Part shown: positions 41,656-51,601 of the stretch, in pieces
Position numbering within the stretch: position 1 is the stretch's first letter
Layout: each line of letters starts with the position of its first letter
Notes under the pieces: model-generated
Databases searched by the model: none
What the model was told of the DNA's origin: nothing
Seen by the model: only the letters and a program-made list of their open reading frames with translations
Assembly (NCBI GenBank): GCA_964458325.1
Contig: CAYWIM010000007.1
Span: 1-64,000, forward strand
Direction of reading: 5' to 3'
Length of the DNA: 64,000 nt
From: JAGMXM01 sp964458325
GTDB taxonomy: Bacteria > Verrucomicrobiota > Verrucomicrobiia > Limisphaerales > UBA1319
Translations under genes and position numbers: made by a program

Positions 41656-41805
41656 TCCGAAGCTCGCCCCTATTCCGCTTCCACGCGGTCCGCCCGCCGC
41701 GCGGCATGCCGCATTTTTGGACGGGACTGTCCCGAATCGGATCGGATGATCCAGCCGCGAGCCGGGGCTGTTCCGTCCATCGACAATCAAAATTGAATTT
41801 AATTA

Positions 41806-42585
41806 TTGACAATTACATTTTATGCCATAAAAGTGTTTCCGGTGTATCCATCCATTCCAGCGCGGCTGGCACGCCAGCCATCGGAGCCAGCGGCCGATCC
41901 TCCGGGGCTCCAGTCATGGCTGCGGCACCTGGCTCACGATGTCGAGAATCCGCTGGCGGTGATTCGGATGGCGGCGGAGGCGGCGGTGCGGGACAGCCTC
42001 CCGCCGATCGAGCGGCAATGCCTTGGGAGGCGCATCCAGCGGCAGGTGGATCGGATTCATCTGCTCATCCAGGAGTGGCTGGTGGTGGCGGGAGAGGATG
42101 GCATCGGCCGGGTCTGGCCGATGGTCAACATCGAGCTCTTCCAGCGGCGGATCTGGGAGGGCCTCGAGCCCGACCTGTGCGAGCGCCAGATCGAGCTTCG
42201 GCAAGGGGCCGTGGCGCCGTGCCTGCGCGCGTGGATCGAGGTTCGTTCCCTGACTTGCGCGCTGCGCCAGCTTTATCTGAATGCTTTGGAGGCGATGCCC
42301 GGGGCCGGCCTTTGGGTCTGGTCGATCCATGCCGAAGACCAGCGCGTCCGGTTGGATCTGGAGATGACCGTCTCGGCCGGCCCTGCGGAGGGCCTCCATC
42401 GCTTCCTGGCCGGCCTGGTTCCGGACACCCGGTCGGGCAACAGCGCCGTCGGATTTGTTTTGGGCAGCCGGATTCTGGCGTCGCACCAGGGCCGGATCGA
42501 GACGGTGAGCCTGCCCGCCGGTGGGCGGCTGAGCGTCTGGCTGCCACTGGCCAACCCCGCCGAACTCTCATCGGACTGTCTATGA
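41806..42585 (+). CDS. Soluble orphan histidine kinase
   Basis: 259 residues with no membrane or sensor domain. Residues about 40-115 hold an HisKA-like pair of helices with H-box HLAHDVENPLAVIRM, His about residue 45, and the ATPase domain about 140-255 with the N-box LRQLYLNALEAMPGAGLW and G2 region GFVLGSRILASHQGRIE. The G1 DxGxG box is degraded: the expected DNG after the strand is replaced (SAGPAEG), so ATP hydrolysis is doubtful. The last codon overlaps the start of the esterase gene (ATGA). The first ATG precedes an AT-rich stretch; a later GTG start is possible. No response regulator is nearby. Confidence 0.65.
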   Translation: MTITFYAIKVFPVYPSIPARLARQPSEPAADPPGLQSWLRHLAHDVENPLAVIRMAAEAAVRDSLPPIERQCLGRRIQRQVDRIHLLIQEWLVVAGEDGIGRVWPMVNIELFQRRIWEGLEPDLCERQIELRQGAVAPCLRAWIEVRSLTCALRQLYLNALEAMPGAGLWVWSIHAEDQRVRLDLEMTVSAGPAEGLHRFLAGLVPDTRSGNSAVGFVLGSRILASHQGRIETVSLPAGGRLSVWLPLANPAELSSDCL

Positions 42586-44654
42586 AATTCCTGCCACGGA
42601 TCCCACGCCATTGTCATGTGTCTCATGCATCCAGCGCTGTTCGCGGCAGACGGAATGGCCTGGTCGCGCTGGCATGGCTGCTGGCGATCATTCCAGCCCA
42701 GCGTTCGTTCGCCCAGCCATTTGGCCCGCCCGACCAGGGACAGCCCGGCGACGCCATGGTCCAGGAATATCTCCGAGGCGCGGCGGAGAGGCTTGAGGCG
42801 GATTTCCTGGGCGCGGTCCGTTCCGCCGAGGATTGGAGCGATCTGCGTCCGCGCTTTCACCGGGAGTACATGGACATGCTGGGATTATGGCCGATGCCCG
42901 AGAAAACGCCGCTGCGGGCCACGATCACGCGCACCCTCGACCGCGGGGACTACCAGGTCGACATGCTGCACTATCAGAGCCGGCCGGGGCTGTATGTGAC
43001 CGCCAATCTCTACCGGCCCGCGGCGGCTGTTCCGGAGGGGAAATGGCCGGGGATCCTCTACGTATGCGGCCACTCCGCGCGCGGCCGCAACGGCAACAAG
43101 ACCGCCTACCAGTCTCACGGCATCTGGCTGGCCCGGCACGGGTATGTCTGCCTGACGGTGGACACGCTCCAGCTGGGCGAGCTGGCCGGGCTCCACCACG
43201 GAACCTACCGCGAAGGCCGCTGGGAATGGCTGTCGCGGGGATACACGCCCGCCGGCGTCGAGTGCTGGAACGGGATCCGGGGTCTGGATTACCTGGCAGG
43301 CCGCCCCGATGTCGATCCGGCCCGGCTTGCCGTCACGGGCATCAGCGGCGGCGGCGCCGCCACGTTCTGGATCGCCGCGGCGGACGATCGGGTTCGAGCC
43401 GCGGCGCCCGTCAGCGGCATGGCCGACCTGGCATCCTACGTCGGGAACCGCGTGATCAACGGCCATTGCGACTGCATGTTTCTCTACAATGCCCATCGAT
43501 GGCCCTGGACCCGCATCGCCGGCCTCATCGCCCCGCGGGCCCTTCTGTTCGTCAACAGCGACCAGGACCGCATCTTCCCCATGGACGCCAACGAGCGCGT
43601 CATCAACCGGCTCGAGCGGCTCTACAGCCTTTTCGGCGCCGGCGACCGCGTCGACAGCGTCGTCAGCATCGGCGACCATGCCTATCGCGCCGATATCCGC
43701 CAGGCCGCCTTCCGGTTCTTGAACACCCACCTCAAGAACGATCCCCGCCCCGTCACCGACACCGAGGTCGATCTGGTCGCTCGCTCTGGCGAGATCTCGC
43801 ACCCGATCCCGCCCGAGGAGCTGCGCGTGTTCGTCCGCGACACCGATCTTCCCGCCGACGCCCTGAACAGCCAGATCGACCGCATGTTCGTGCCGATGGC
43901 GAAGGTCGCCCTGCCTGCGAAGGAGCAGTTCGCTTCCTGGCAGGGTGACCTGCTGGAGAAGATCCGCCAGCGCGTGTTTGGCGATTTCCCCGCCCGGGTG
44001 CCGGAGGCCCAGCCCCTGAGCGGCTCGACGGGCGGCGTCTTCTCCGCGAGCACCGAGCCCGGCATCCGGATTCGATTGCGCGCGGCGCGGACGCCATCGG
44101 AAAGGCCGGAACGGGTCTGGCTGTGGGTCGCCGGATCGGATATCGAGGCGCCGCTGCCGGCTGGATTCGAGAGTTTCACGCGGCCGGGGGATGCCGTGTA
44201 TCTCTGCGAGCCGCGCGGCGTGGGCGGCACGAGCTGGACCCGCAAAAATCCGCCCAACTATGTCGAGCGGGCCCACTATCTCCTGGGCCGCACCGTGGAC
44301 AGCGGGCGTGTCTGGGACATCGCTTCGGCGGCGCGCCTGGTTCGCGCGCGATACCCATCGCAATGCCCCGTCCATCTGGCGGGGGAGGGGCCCGCCGCCC
44401 TGCTTTGCGCCTACGCGGCTCTTCTGGAACCGGACGTGGCCGCGCTCCTGCTGATCGGTCCGATGTCGACGCACGAAGACCCCGCGGCTCCGGCGCTTTT
44501 GAACATCCTGCGCGTCTGCGATGCGCCCGAGGCGGTCGGCCTGCTGGCGCCGCGCCCGGTGACGATCGCGGGATCGGCCCTCAGCCCGTGGCAAAAGACG
44601 GCGGCGATCTACCAGGCTGCCGGCGCGGCCGAGAGGTTCGTGATCGGCCAATAA
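42582..44654 (+). CDS. Secreted alpha/beta-hydrolase (acetylxylan-esterase/S9-like)
   Basis: 690 residues with a signal peptide (residues about 1-45, GLVALAWLLAIIPAQRSFAQ). The first hydrolase domain (about 100-400) carries the nucleophile GISGGGAATF (Ser about 255), an acidic Asp in NSDQDRIFPMD and the His in SIGDHAYRADI, the triad of S9/AXE1-like esterases. A second, more degenerate hydrolase-like half (about 450-690) has HLAGEGPAALLCAYAALL. I infer deacylation of a polysaccharide in the periplasm. Its ATG is within the histidine kinase stop. The glycosidase-like gene follows by 51 bases. Confidence 0.78.
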   Translation: MKFLPRIPRHCHVSHASSAVRGRRNGLVALAWLLAIIPAQRSFAQPFGPPDQGQPGDAMVQEYLRGAAERLEADFLGAVRSAEDWSDLRPRFHREYMDMLGLWPMPEKTPLRATITRTLDRGDYQVDMLHYQSRPGLYVTANLYRPAAAVPEGKWPGILYVCGHSARGRNGNKTAYQSHGIWLARHGYVCLTVDTLQLGELAGLHHGTYREGRWEWLSRGYTPAGVECWNGIRGLDYLAGRPDVDPARLAVTGISGGGAATFWIAAADDRVRAAAPVSGMADLASYVGNRVINGHCDCMFLYNAHRWPWTRIAGLIAPRALLFVNSDQDRIFPMDANERVINRLERLYSLFGAGDRVDSVVSIGDHAYRADIRQAAFRFLNTHLKNDPRPVTDTEVDLVARSGEISHPIPPEELRVFVRDTDLPADALNSQIDRMFVPMAKVALPAKEQFASWQGDLLEKIRQRVFGDFPARVPEAQPLSGSTGGVFSASTEPGIRIRLRAARTPSERPERVWLWVAGSDIEAPLPAGFESFTRPGDAVYLCEPRGVGGTSWTRKNPPNYVERAHYLLGRTVDSGRVWDIASAARLVRARYPSQCPVHLAGEGPAALLCAYAALLEPDVAALLLIGPMSTHEDPAAPALLNILRVCDAPEAVGLLAPRPVTIAGSALSPWQKTAAIYQAAGAAERFVIGQ

Positions 44655-44705
44655 GCCCTTATTTCCGTTCTTGGAAAACCAGAGCCAGTGGGACAGGCTT
44701 GGTTG

Positions 44706-47147
44706 ATGAAATCGCGGATGGTTCTTTTCCTGGCAGCGTGGGGATTGGCCGCGGCTGCATGCGCCGCCGCCGCTGCGCTCGTCATCGAGGATGTTTCTTA
44801 CGCGCGGGATTCGGAAGCCCAGGCCGCCTGGAAGCCGATGGCCGCCACTGCCCCCGTGGCCATCCAGGATTTCCCCGACGGCCGGGCGCTGCGATTGCCC
44901 TGTCAGTTCGCCCGCGGACGCCCCGAGCGGGCATCGTGGGATCGATCCCTTGCGGTGGACTTGAGCGCCTGCCGCAGCATCGAGTTCGATCTCCTCTGCC
45001 GCGATGCCGAACCCGTCTCCTACTTCAGCCTCTACCTCAAGAGCGGCAATGGCTGGTACCACGGAACTTTCTACCCCGAGTCCGCCCGCGACTGGAACGT
45101 CGTCACGCTCGATCGGGCCAGCTTCGGGACCGAAGGCCAGCCGGCCGGCTGGGAGCGCATCGACGGGATCCGCCTCAGCGCCTGGCGCGGGCAGGATCGG
45201 GACACCGAGTTTTTCTTGCGGAATCTGAAGCCGGCCGGCGTGCTTGGCCAAGATGCTTTTGTGGCGATCATCCGCGGCGAATCGGTTGCGCAGCGCCGGC
45301 CCTCCGAGGCGCGCACCGTCAGCCAGTCTGCCGAAACCGCCGCGCAGCTGCTCCGGTCGGCCGGACTGGACAGCGCGGTCCTCAGCGACTCCGGCCTCAC
45401 CGATGCCCAGCTGGCCGCGGCTCGAGTCGTCATCCTCCCCTACAATCCCGAGATCCCGGATCGTGCCGCGGATCTCCTGAGCCGATATGCCCGGCGGGGC
45501 GGGCGGCTGGTCGTTTGCTACTCGACGCCGGAGCCGCTCCGGTCCGTTCTCCCTGTCCGGTTCGGACCGCATGTCCGACAGGCGCGAGAGGGTGCGTTCG
45601 CGACGATTCGAGCGCGCGCAGAGGAGTGGGCGGGTGCGCCGTCCCTGACGGGCCAGCGTTCATGGAATATTCAGCAAGTGGAGCCTGTGGCCGGCTCGAG
45701 CCGTGTGCTGGCCGATTGGCTCGATGACCGGGGGCAGCCGAGCGGGTACGCCGCGGTGGTGGGCTCGACCCAGGCGGTCGTGATGACCCACATCCTGCTC
45801 CCGGACGATCCTGAGCGAAAAGCCCGGCTCCTGCTGGCCATGGTCGGGCATCTGGATCCGGATCTCTGGGGCCGCGCCGTCCGTGCGCGGCTGGACCGCG
45901 TTGGGGCCATCGGTCCCGCCAAGGATCTCGAGGAAGCCGGGGCCGCCATCGGGCGGCGAGCGGCCCCCGGCTCGCCGGCTGCCCAGGCGCTGGCCCGCGC
46001 GCAGGCGCATCACGGTCGAGCCAAGGCGGCTCTCGATCGCGGCGAATACTCGGCTGCCATGGACGAGGCCCAGGCGGCGCGGGAGAGCGTGGTCGAGGCC
46101 TGGTGCCGGGCGCAGAGTTCCGAGCCCGGGGAGTTTCGCGCGTTCTGGTGCCACAGCGCATTCGGCGTCGAGGGCTTGACCTGGGATGACGCGCTGCGGC
46201 GGCTGGCCGAAAATGGATTCACCGCGATCATTCCGAACATGCTTTGGGGCGGCGTGGCGTATTATGAGAGCCAGGTGCTTCCAGTGGCGCCGGTGGTCGC
46301 CGCGCGCGGCGATCAGATCGCCGCTTGCCTCGAAGCCGCCCGCCGCCATGGCATCCAGGTCCATGTCTGGAAAGTCAACTGGAACCTCGGCCGCGAGGCG
46401 CCCGCGTCGTTTCGGGACGCGATGCTCCGGGCCGGCCGTCTGCAAGCCAGCTTGAGCGGGCAGGAGGAGTCCTGGCTTTGCCCATCCCACCCGGAAAACC
46501 AAAAGCTCGAGATCGAGTCCATGCTCGAAGTGGCCCGCCAATACCCTGTCGATGGCATTCACTTCGATTACATTCGATATCCCGACGGCAATCATTGCTT
46601 TTGCGACGGCTGCCGCGAGCGCTTTCAGCGGGCCGTTGGCAAAACGCTGCTCGGCTGGCCGAGCGAGGTGTCCGACGGCGGTTCGCAGCGGGCTGCATGG
46701 CTCGAATGGCGGCGCTCCCACATCACCGCCGTCGTCCGCGCCGTAGCCGAGCGGGCGCGCGCTCTGCGGCCGGGCATCAGAATCTCAGCCGCCGTTTTCC
46801 GGAACTGGCCGTCGGACCGGGACAGCGTGGGGCAGGACTGGAAATTGTGGTGCGATCGCGGCTGGCTCGATTTTGTATGCCCCATGGATTACACATCGAG
46901 CCACCGGCAGTTCGAGACCATGCTCGCCCGCCAGGTCGAATGGGCGGGCCCAATCCCATGCTACCCGGGCATTGGCGAGAGCGCATCGAGTTCGCGTCTG
47001 GGCCCCGATGGAGTCATCGAGCAGATCCAGATCGCCCGGCGCTACTCGACCCGCGGTTTCGTGATCTTCAACTATGGCGTATCCGAGGCGCGCGAGCTTC
47101 TCCCGCGGTTGGGGCTGGGCATTACCGCCCGCAATGTAACAAGATAA
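44706..47147 (+). CDS. GHL10-like (DUF187) secreted glycoside hydrolase
   Basis: 813 residues from the second Met (MKSRMVLFLAAWG), where a signal peptide starts. An N-terminal carbohydrate-binding-like beta domain (about 25-190), a class I glutamine-amidotransferase-like alpha/beta segment (about 200-360, VVILPYNPEIPDRAADLL), a helical hairpin (about 400-470), and a C-terminal TIM barrel about 485-805 with DGIHFDYIRYPDG, FCPMDYTSSH and CYPGIGE. These match the GHL10/PF02638 family; the acid/base and nucleophile are unproven. Substrate unknown. It is in line with the upstream esterase and converges on the sulfatases. Confidence 0.78.
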   Translation: MKSRMVLFLAAWGLAAAACAAAAALVIEDVSYARDSEAQAAWKPMAATAPVAIQDFPDGRALRLPCQFARGRPERASWDRSLAVDLSACRSIEFDLLCRDAEPVSYFSLYLKSGNGWYHGTFYPESARDWNVVTLDRASFGTEGQPAGWERIDGIRLSAWRGQDRDTEFFLRNLKPAGVLGQDAFVAIIRGESVAQRRPSEARTVSQSAETAAQLLRSAGLDSAVLSDSGLTDAQLAAARVVILPYNPEIPDRAADLLSRYARRGGRLVVCYSTPEPLRSVLPVRFGPHVRQAREGAFATIRARAEEWAGAPSLTGQRSWNIQQVEPVAGSSRVLADWLDDRGQPSGYAAVVGSTQAVVMTHILLPDDPERKARLLLAMVGHLDPDLWGRAVRARLDRVGAIGPAKDLEEAGAAIGRRAAPGSPAAQALARAQAHHGRAKAALDRGEYSAAMDEAQAARESVVEAWCRAQSSEPGEFRAFWCHSAFGVEGLTWDDALRRLAENGFTAIIPNMLWGGVAYYESQVLPVAPVVAARGDQIAACLEAARRHGIQVHVWKVNWNLGREAPASFRDAMLRAGRLQASLSGQEESWLCPSHPENQKLEIESMLEVARQYPVDGIHFDYIRYPDGNHCFCDGCRERFQRAVGKTLLGWPSEVSDGGSQRAAWLEWRRSHITAVVRAVAERARALRPGIRISAAVFRNWPSDRDSVGQDWKLWCDRGWLDFVCPMDYTSSHRQFETMLARQVEWAGPIPCYPGIGESASSSRLGPDGVIEQIQIARRYSTRGFVIFNYGVSEARELLPRLGLGITARNVTR

Positions 47148-47156
47148 ATCGCCTGT

Positions 47157-48632
47157 TCACGGCCTTGGATTTCGATTTGCGCTGGGATTTCGGTTTCTTG
47201 TTTTCGCTGCCGGCGCGGCAGAGGCAGGCGAGTTGTTCGGCGTAGGCATGGGGGCTTGAATGGCCTTGCGCCACGCCATCATCCGGGCATGCAGGTCGCG
47301 AACCCGATCCGGCTGCTCCCCGGCCAGGTTGCGCCGTTCACCGAGATCGGCGCTCAGCCGATAGAGCTCAAGCCGGCCATCTTCGAAAAACTCCATCAGT
47401 TTCCAATCGCCAGATCGGATGACGCCGACGGGCGTGGTGCGCCACGTGTTTGCGCCGGCGCCGAGATAGCCGGGGAAATGCCAGAAGAGATCGGGGCGCG
47501 GCGATCCGGAGGACGGCGATCCCGTCAGGAGCCCGAGGTAGCTGATCCCATCGAGCCGGTAGCCGGCAGGCGGTTTCGCTCCCGACAGCTCGAGCAGCGT
47601 GGGATAGAGATCGACGCTGTTAATGGGCGCCTCGCAGGTCCTGCCGGATGCGATAGTGCCCGGCCAGCGAAAGAGATAGGGCACGCGGATCCCCCCTTCG
47701 TAGAGCGATCCTTTGCCCGAGCGCAGCGGGGCGTTGTCGGTGATGCTGCCGCCCTGGACACCCTCGCGTTCGTATCCGCCCACGCCGCCGTTGTCGCTGG
47801 TGAACACCAGCAGCGTGCGAGAGGACAATCCGAGCTCATCGAGCAGGGCCATCATCCGGCCGACGCTCTCGTCGATGCTGGCAATCATCGCGGCATAGAC
47901 CGGGCTGTGGTGTCCGCCCGCCGCCGGCTTCGGCCCGAACTTCTCGATCATCGATTCCTTGGCCTGATGGGGCGAATGGACGGCGAAGTGATGCAGGCAA
48001 AGAAAGAACGGGCCGTCCTGGCGCCGCCGGATGAACTCCTCCGCCTTTTGGGTCAGGAAGTCCGCCAGATACGTGCCAGGCGAGACCTCGGCTTGCGGAT
48101 TGGTTTTGAAGTCGAAATGCTGGCCCATCGAGACGATGGCTTCGTCGAATCCCTGCTTGAGCGGGTGGTGTTCAGGATCATCGCCCAGGTGCCATTTGCC
48201 GAAGAGAGCCGTCGCATAACCGGCTTGGCGCAGCGCCTCGGCGACGGTGACTTTTTCGGGAGGGAGCTTGGTGACATTGTCCGCGGGACGCAGCGGACGC
48301 GACTGCCAGTTGAACCGCTCGATGCCGCCGACCGTGTAAACGCCGGTCCTCGGCCCATATTGGCCGCTCATGAGCGCCGCGCGGGTTGGCTGGCAGTTAG
48401 GGCCGCAGGTGTAGCCGCTGGTGAACCGCACTCCTTGAGCGGCCAGCCGGTCGATATGCGGCGTTTCGTAATACCGGCTGCCATAGCAGGCGACGTCGGT
48501 CCACCCCAAGTCATCGGCCAGAACGAAGACGATGTTGGGCCGGTCGGCAGCCCCCAGCCAGGCGGGCCAGGCCAAGCTGGCGATTGCGGCCAGGACAAGA
48601 GCTGTCCCGAGAGAGCGGATGGATGCGTTCAT
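47157..48632 (-). CDS. Secreted sulfatase (S1 family)
   Basis: 491 residues starting at the Met of MNASIRSLGTALVLAAIASL; the upstream frame belongs to the neighbour. The signal peptide ends near LGAADRPN. Calcium site VLADDLGWTD, and the formylglycine motif CQPTRAALMSGQ (Cys about residue 82; C-x-P-x-R), match a type I arylsulfatase that needs anaerobic/aerobic sulfatase-maturing enzyme. The substrate-pocket loop FTSDNGG and GKGSLYEGGIRVPYLF are intact. Start overlaps the upstream sulfatase-esterase stop (ATGA). The C-terminal tail is basic and Asn/Pro-rich. It would remove sulfate from a glycan. Confidence 0.88.
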   Translation of the reverse strand: MNASIRSLGTALVLAAIASLAWPAWLGAADRPNIVFVLADDLGWTDVACYGSRYYETPHIDRLAAQGVRFTSGYTCGPNCQPTRAALMSGQYGPRTGVYTVGGIERFNWQSRPLRPADNVTKLPPEKVTVAEALRQAGYATALFGKWHLGDDPEHHPLKQGFDEAIVSMGQHFDFKTNPQAEVSPGTYLADFLTQKAEEFIRRRQDGPFFLCLHHFAVHSPHQAKESMIEKFGPKPAAGGHHSPVYAAMIASIDESVGRMMALLDELGLSSRTLLVFTSDNGGVGGYEREGVQGGSITDNAPLRSGKGSLYEGGIRVPYLFRWPGTIASGRTCEAPINSVDLYPTLLELSGAKPPAGYRLDGISYLGLLTGSPSSGSPRPDLFWHFPGYLGAGANTWRTTPVGVIRSGDWKLMEFFEDGRLELYRLSADLGERRNLAGEQPDRVRDLHARMMAWRKAIQAPMPTPNNSPASAAPAAKTRNRNPSANRNPRP

Positions 48633-51478
48633 GGTTGGATGGGGGCCGATGGGGTTGCACTGGCGGACGGTTTCAGCCAGCCGAGCGAAACGAGAAACGC
48701 GTCCGCGTCCGCTAATGTCTCCCGATAATATCGGTTGTCGCCGCGGCCGTAGTTGAAGAATCCATGGGGCTGTCCTTCGTAAAACCGGGCGTCGCATCGG
48801 ATGCCGGCTTTTTCCATCGATTGCTGGAAACGGCGGATGGTCTCGACCGGGATGAGGCGGTCTTGCGTGCCCAGAAAGACGATGGCGGGCGGATCGTCGC
48901 TCGACACGTTATGGGCGGGCGAGAGCTGGCGGTAGAGATCGCCGACCCGGTCGGCGCCCCAGCCGCCCGGGCCGTTGTCGAGGACCGGATTGAAGAGAAG
49001 CAGAGCGTTGGCCTTGGGGGAGACATTCCGGTCGTCCTGTGGATCGTCCAGGCCGTCCACCATGCCGACAAAGGCCGCCAGATGCCCGCCCGCCGAACCG
49101 CCCGCCGCCGCAATCCGATCGCGATCCAAGCCCCAATCCGACGCGTGGGCGCGTACCCAGCGCATGGCGGACTTGGCGTCGTGGGCGCAGATCGTGGGCG
49201 GCGCCCCTCGAGTCGTCAGCAGGCGGTACTCGACCTGAACGCACACCATCCCGCGGCGGGCAAAATGCCGCGCTTGTTCGTTGAACTGAGACGGCCTGCC
49301 GCCTACCCAGCCGCCTCCGTGGAAAAAGACGATCCCGGGCCGGCGCCGGTCCAGCCGAGGGCCCGCCGGCTCGAGCACGAACAGCCGCAGCTCTCGACCA
49401 CCACTCTTCTTGTAAACATAGGGTGTCCCATCTGGCGTCCCCGCGGCGGCAGAAGCAGCCGGCTCGGAAGGGGCCGCGGCGCCCCGGTCTGCGGCAGGCC
49501 TCGCGCCGGCAGGTTTGGCGGCCGCCAGCCGAGCCTCCGCCCGTTCGGATGCGGCAGGCTGAACGGCCGGCGCCACTCGAACCGAAGAGGGCGCGGGAGC
49601 CGGATTCGTGGCGCCGACCAGGTTTTTCACGAGGCGATCGACGTACCCGTTGGCTCGAGCCGGGGCTTGAGGATCCTTGACGGGCATGGTGCGAATCAGC
49701 TCCCGGAGCGAGCTGGCTTTGCTGCCGAGGGCGTCGATGGCGTTCAGCGCGAGCATCGACACATAGGCGCCGTTGCGATCCGCAGGCGCGAGCTCTTGGA
49801 GCACGGCCAGCGCCAGTTCGAGATCGGCGGGCGGGCCGTATTGTCCCAGCGACTGGGCGGCGGCGATTCGAACCGCCGGAGACGAATCGCGCAGGGCTTG
49901 ACGGAGCCCGGATGCGGCGCGGGCCACGGCCTCGCGGCCCCGCATCTGGAAACCCAGGACCGCCCAGTAGCGGACGGCGGGATCGGCATCCCCAAGCCCC
50001 TGCTCGAGCGTGGGCATGGCCTCGGGCTGGAGCCGAGAGGCGGCCTCGGCCATCTCGAGAATCCGTTCGAGCGGGTACAGACGGGGATCATGGCCCATCT
50101 CGTAGATGGTCGTTCCCTGGGCGCGACGGTGCATTTCGGCTTCGACAAGGAACCCGACATCCCGGATCCGGAGGAGATGATCGCGCTGGGCCTGGCGGAG
50201 CTCCTCGAGTTTGGATTGGTGCGCGGAAGACGCGGCCAGGTTCTTGACCTCATCCCGATCGCTTTCGAGGTCGTAGAGTTCCTCGGGCGGCTTGGGTTCC
50301 CAGAAAAAGGTCTGGGGCGGCGCCAGCTTGCCCTCGTCGTAAAGCTGTTTCCAGATCCGCGTCGTGGGGGTTTGGAACATGTAATCCAGATACTGGCCGT
50401 AAATCAGATGCGGGAGATAGTTGCGGATGTAGACAAATCGGCCGTCGGTGACGGAGCGCACCATGTCGTAGCGCTCGTCCATGCGCCCGCGGAACCCGTG
50501 CAGGTAGCGGGGCGGCGGTGTTTGATGGGACCCCATGAAGGCATGGCCTTGCATCCACTCGGGAGGGGCCGCTCCGGCCAGGCTCAACAGCGTGGGGGCC
50601 AGATCGATGAATCCCACCAGGCGGTCGGACCAGCCCCCGGCCTGGTATTCTTTCGGGGCGAGGTCTCGATGCGTGTCGGGGACGAACACGATGAGCGGAA
50701 CATGAAGTCCGGAGTTGTAGGGCCAGCGTTTGCTCCGGGGCATGCCGGAGCCGTGGTCGCCATAAAAGAACACGATCGTGTCCGAAGCCAGGCCGGCTGT
50801 CTCGAGTTCCTGGAGCAGGCGGCCGGCCTGGGCGTCCATGGCGGTGATGTTGTCGTAGTATTGGGCCCAGTCATGTCGGACCTCGGGCGTGTCGGGGTGG
50901 TAGGCGGGCACGCGCGCGCCAGCGGGATCGTGCTGAAGGGCATGCGGCCGCCGGCGGATCTGGCTTTCATGGGTGCCGGTGAAATTGAACACGGCAAAGA
51001 AAGGCTGGCCGGCCTGCCGGTTCCGGTAATGCGCTTGGGCAGATGAATCGTCCCACACCTTGCCCGGCTTGGTAAGATTGTAATCCTCCTTGCTGTTGTT
51101 GCTGCAGTAATAGCCGCGCTGGCGCAGAAACTGGGGATACATCTGCATGAAGGCGGGCATCGCGGTTTCGCTGCGCATGTGCTGGCTGCCGGTGCTGGTC
51201 GGGTAGACGCCCGAGATGATCGTGGTGCGGGCGGGGGCGCAGACGGGCGCCGTCGACCAGGCGCGCCGGTAGCGCAGGCCGCGCGCCGCCAACCGGTCCA
51301 GGTTCGGCGTCCGGGCATAGGCGTCCCCGTAGCAGCCCAGTTCGGGTCCGGTATCCTCGCAGGTGATCCACAGGATATTGGGCGAGCCGGCATGCACAGC
51401 GGCAAGGGCGGCGCCGAGCGCGGCCAGGAGCAGCGCGGTTCGGGGCCGGCTCCGGCGAACGGTTGGTGAGGTCTTCAT
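48629..51478 (-). CDS. Sulfatase-HEAT-esterase fusion protein
   Basis: 949 residues. A signal peptide (about 1-30) is followed by a type I sulfatase (about 31-450): NILWITCEDTGPELGCYG calcium site, CAPARTTIISG formylglycine motif (Cys about 80), YGDHGSGMPRSKR. HEAT-like helices occupy about 480-625 (YWAVLGFQMRGREAVARAA, LAVLQELAPADRNG), then an Ala/Pro-rich linker (about 640-690). The C-terminal 250 residues are an alpha/beta-hydrolase with HGGGWVGG oxyanion, nucleophile GGSAGGHLA (Ser about 798), Asp in GTQDRLIP and His in QPHGFFNY. Sulfate and acyl-ester removal on one chain fits a multi-substituted polysaccharide. The next gene is coupled by ATGA. Confidence 0.88.
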   Translation of the reverse strand: MKTSPTVRRSRPRTALLLAALGAALAAVHAGSPNILWITCEDTGPELGCYGDAYARTPNLDRLAARGLRYRRAWSTAPVCAPARTTIISGVYPTSTGSQHMRSETAMPAFMQMYPQFLRQRGYYCSNNSKEDYNLTKPGKVWDDSSAQAHYRNRQAGQPFFAVFNFTGTHESQIRRRPHALQHDPAGARVPAYHPDTPEVRHDWAQYYDNITAMDAQAGRLLQELETAGLASDTIVFFYGDHGSGMPRSKRWPYNSGLHVPLIVFVPDTHRDLAPKEYQAGGWSDRLVGFIDLAPTLLSLAGAAPPEWMQGHAFMGSHQTPPPRYLHGFRGRMDERYDMVRSVTDGRFVYIRNYLPHLIYGQYLDYMFQTPTTRIWKQLYDEGKLAPPQTFFWEPKPPEELYDLESDRDEVKNLAASSAHQSKLEELRQAQRDHLLRIRDVGFLVEAEMHRRAQGTTIYEMGHDPRLYPLERILEMAEAASRLQPEAMPTLEQGLGDADPAVRYWAVLGFQMRGREAVARAASGLRQALRDSSPAVRIAAAQSLGQYGPPADLELALAVLQELAPADRNGAYVSMLALNAIDALGSKASSLRELIRTMPVKDPQAPARANGYVDRLVKNLVGATNPAPAPSSVRVAPAVQPAASERAEARLAAAKPAGARPAADRGAAAPSEPAASAAAGTPDGTPYVYKKSGGRELRLFVLEPAGPRLDRRRPGIVFFHGGGWVGGRPSQFNEQARHFARRGMVCVQVEYRLLTTRGAPPTICAHDAKSAMRWVRAHASDWGLDRDRIAAAGGSAGGHLAAFVGMVDGLDDPQDDRNVSPKANALLLFNPVLDNGPGGWGADRVGDLYRQLSPAHNVSSDDPPAIVFLGTQDRLIPVETIRRFQQSMEKAGIRCDARFYEGQPHGFFNYGRGDNRYYRETLADADAFLVSLGWLKPSASATPSAPIQP

Positions 51479-51601
51479 GGTGAGTGGTTCAAGCCATGTC
51501 GTCTGGATTTCGGATTTCGAATGCAGAATAGCGGCTGGGCCGAACGGCCCGCAACCTCGAACTCGAAGCGCGCGATCTTTTCGCCGTCGCGGCGCACGAG
51601 C

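Noticed and set aside
41133..42581. Long N-terminal extension of the esterase frame
   Set aside because: It reads through gltD and the histidine kinase in another frame; the esterase start is set by the ATGA overlap and signal peptide.
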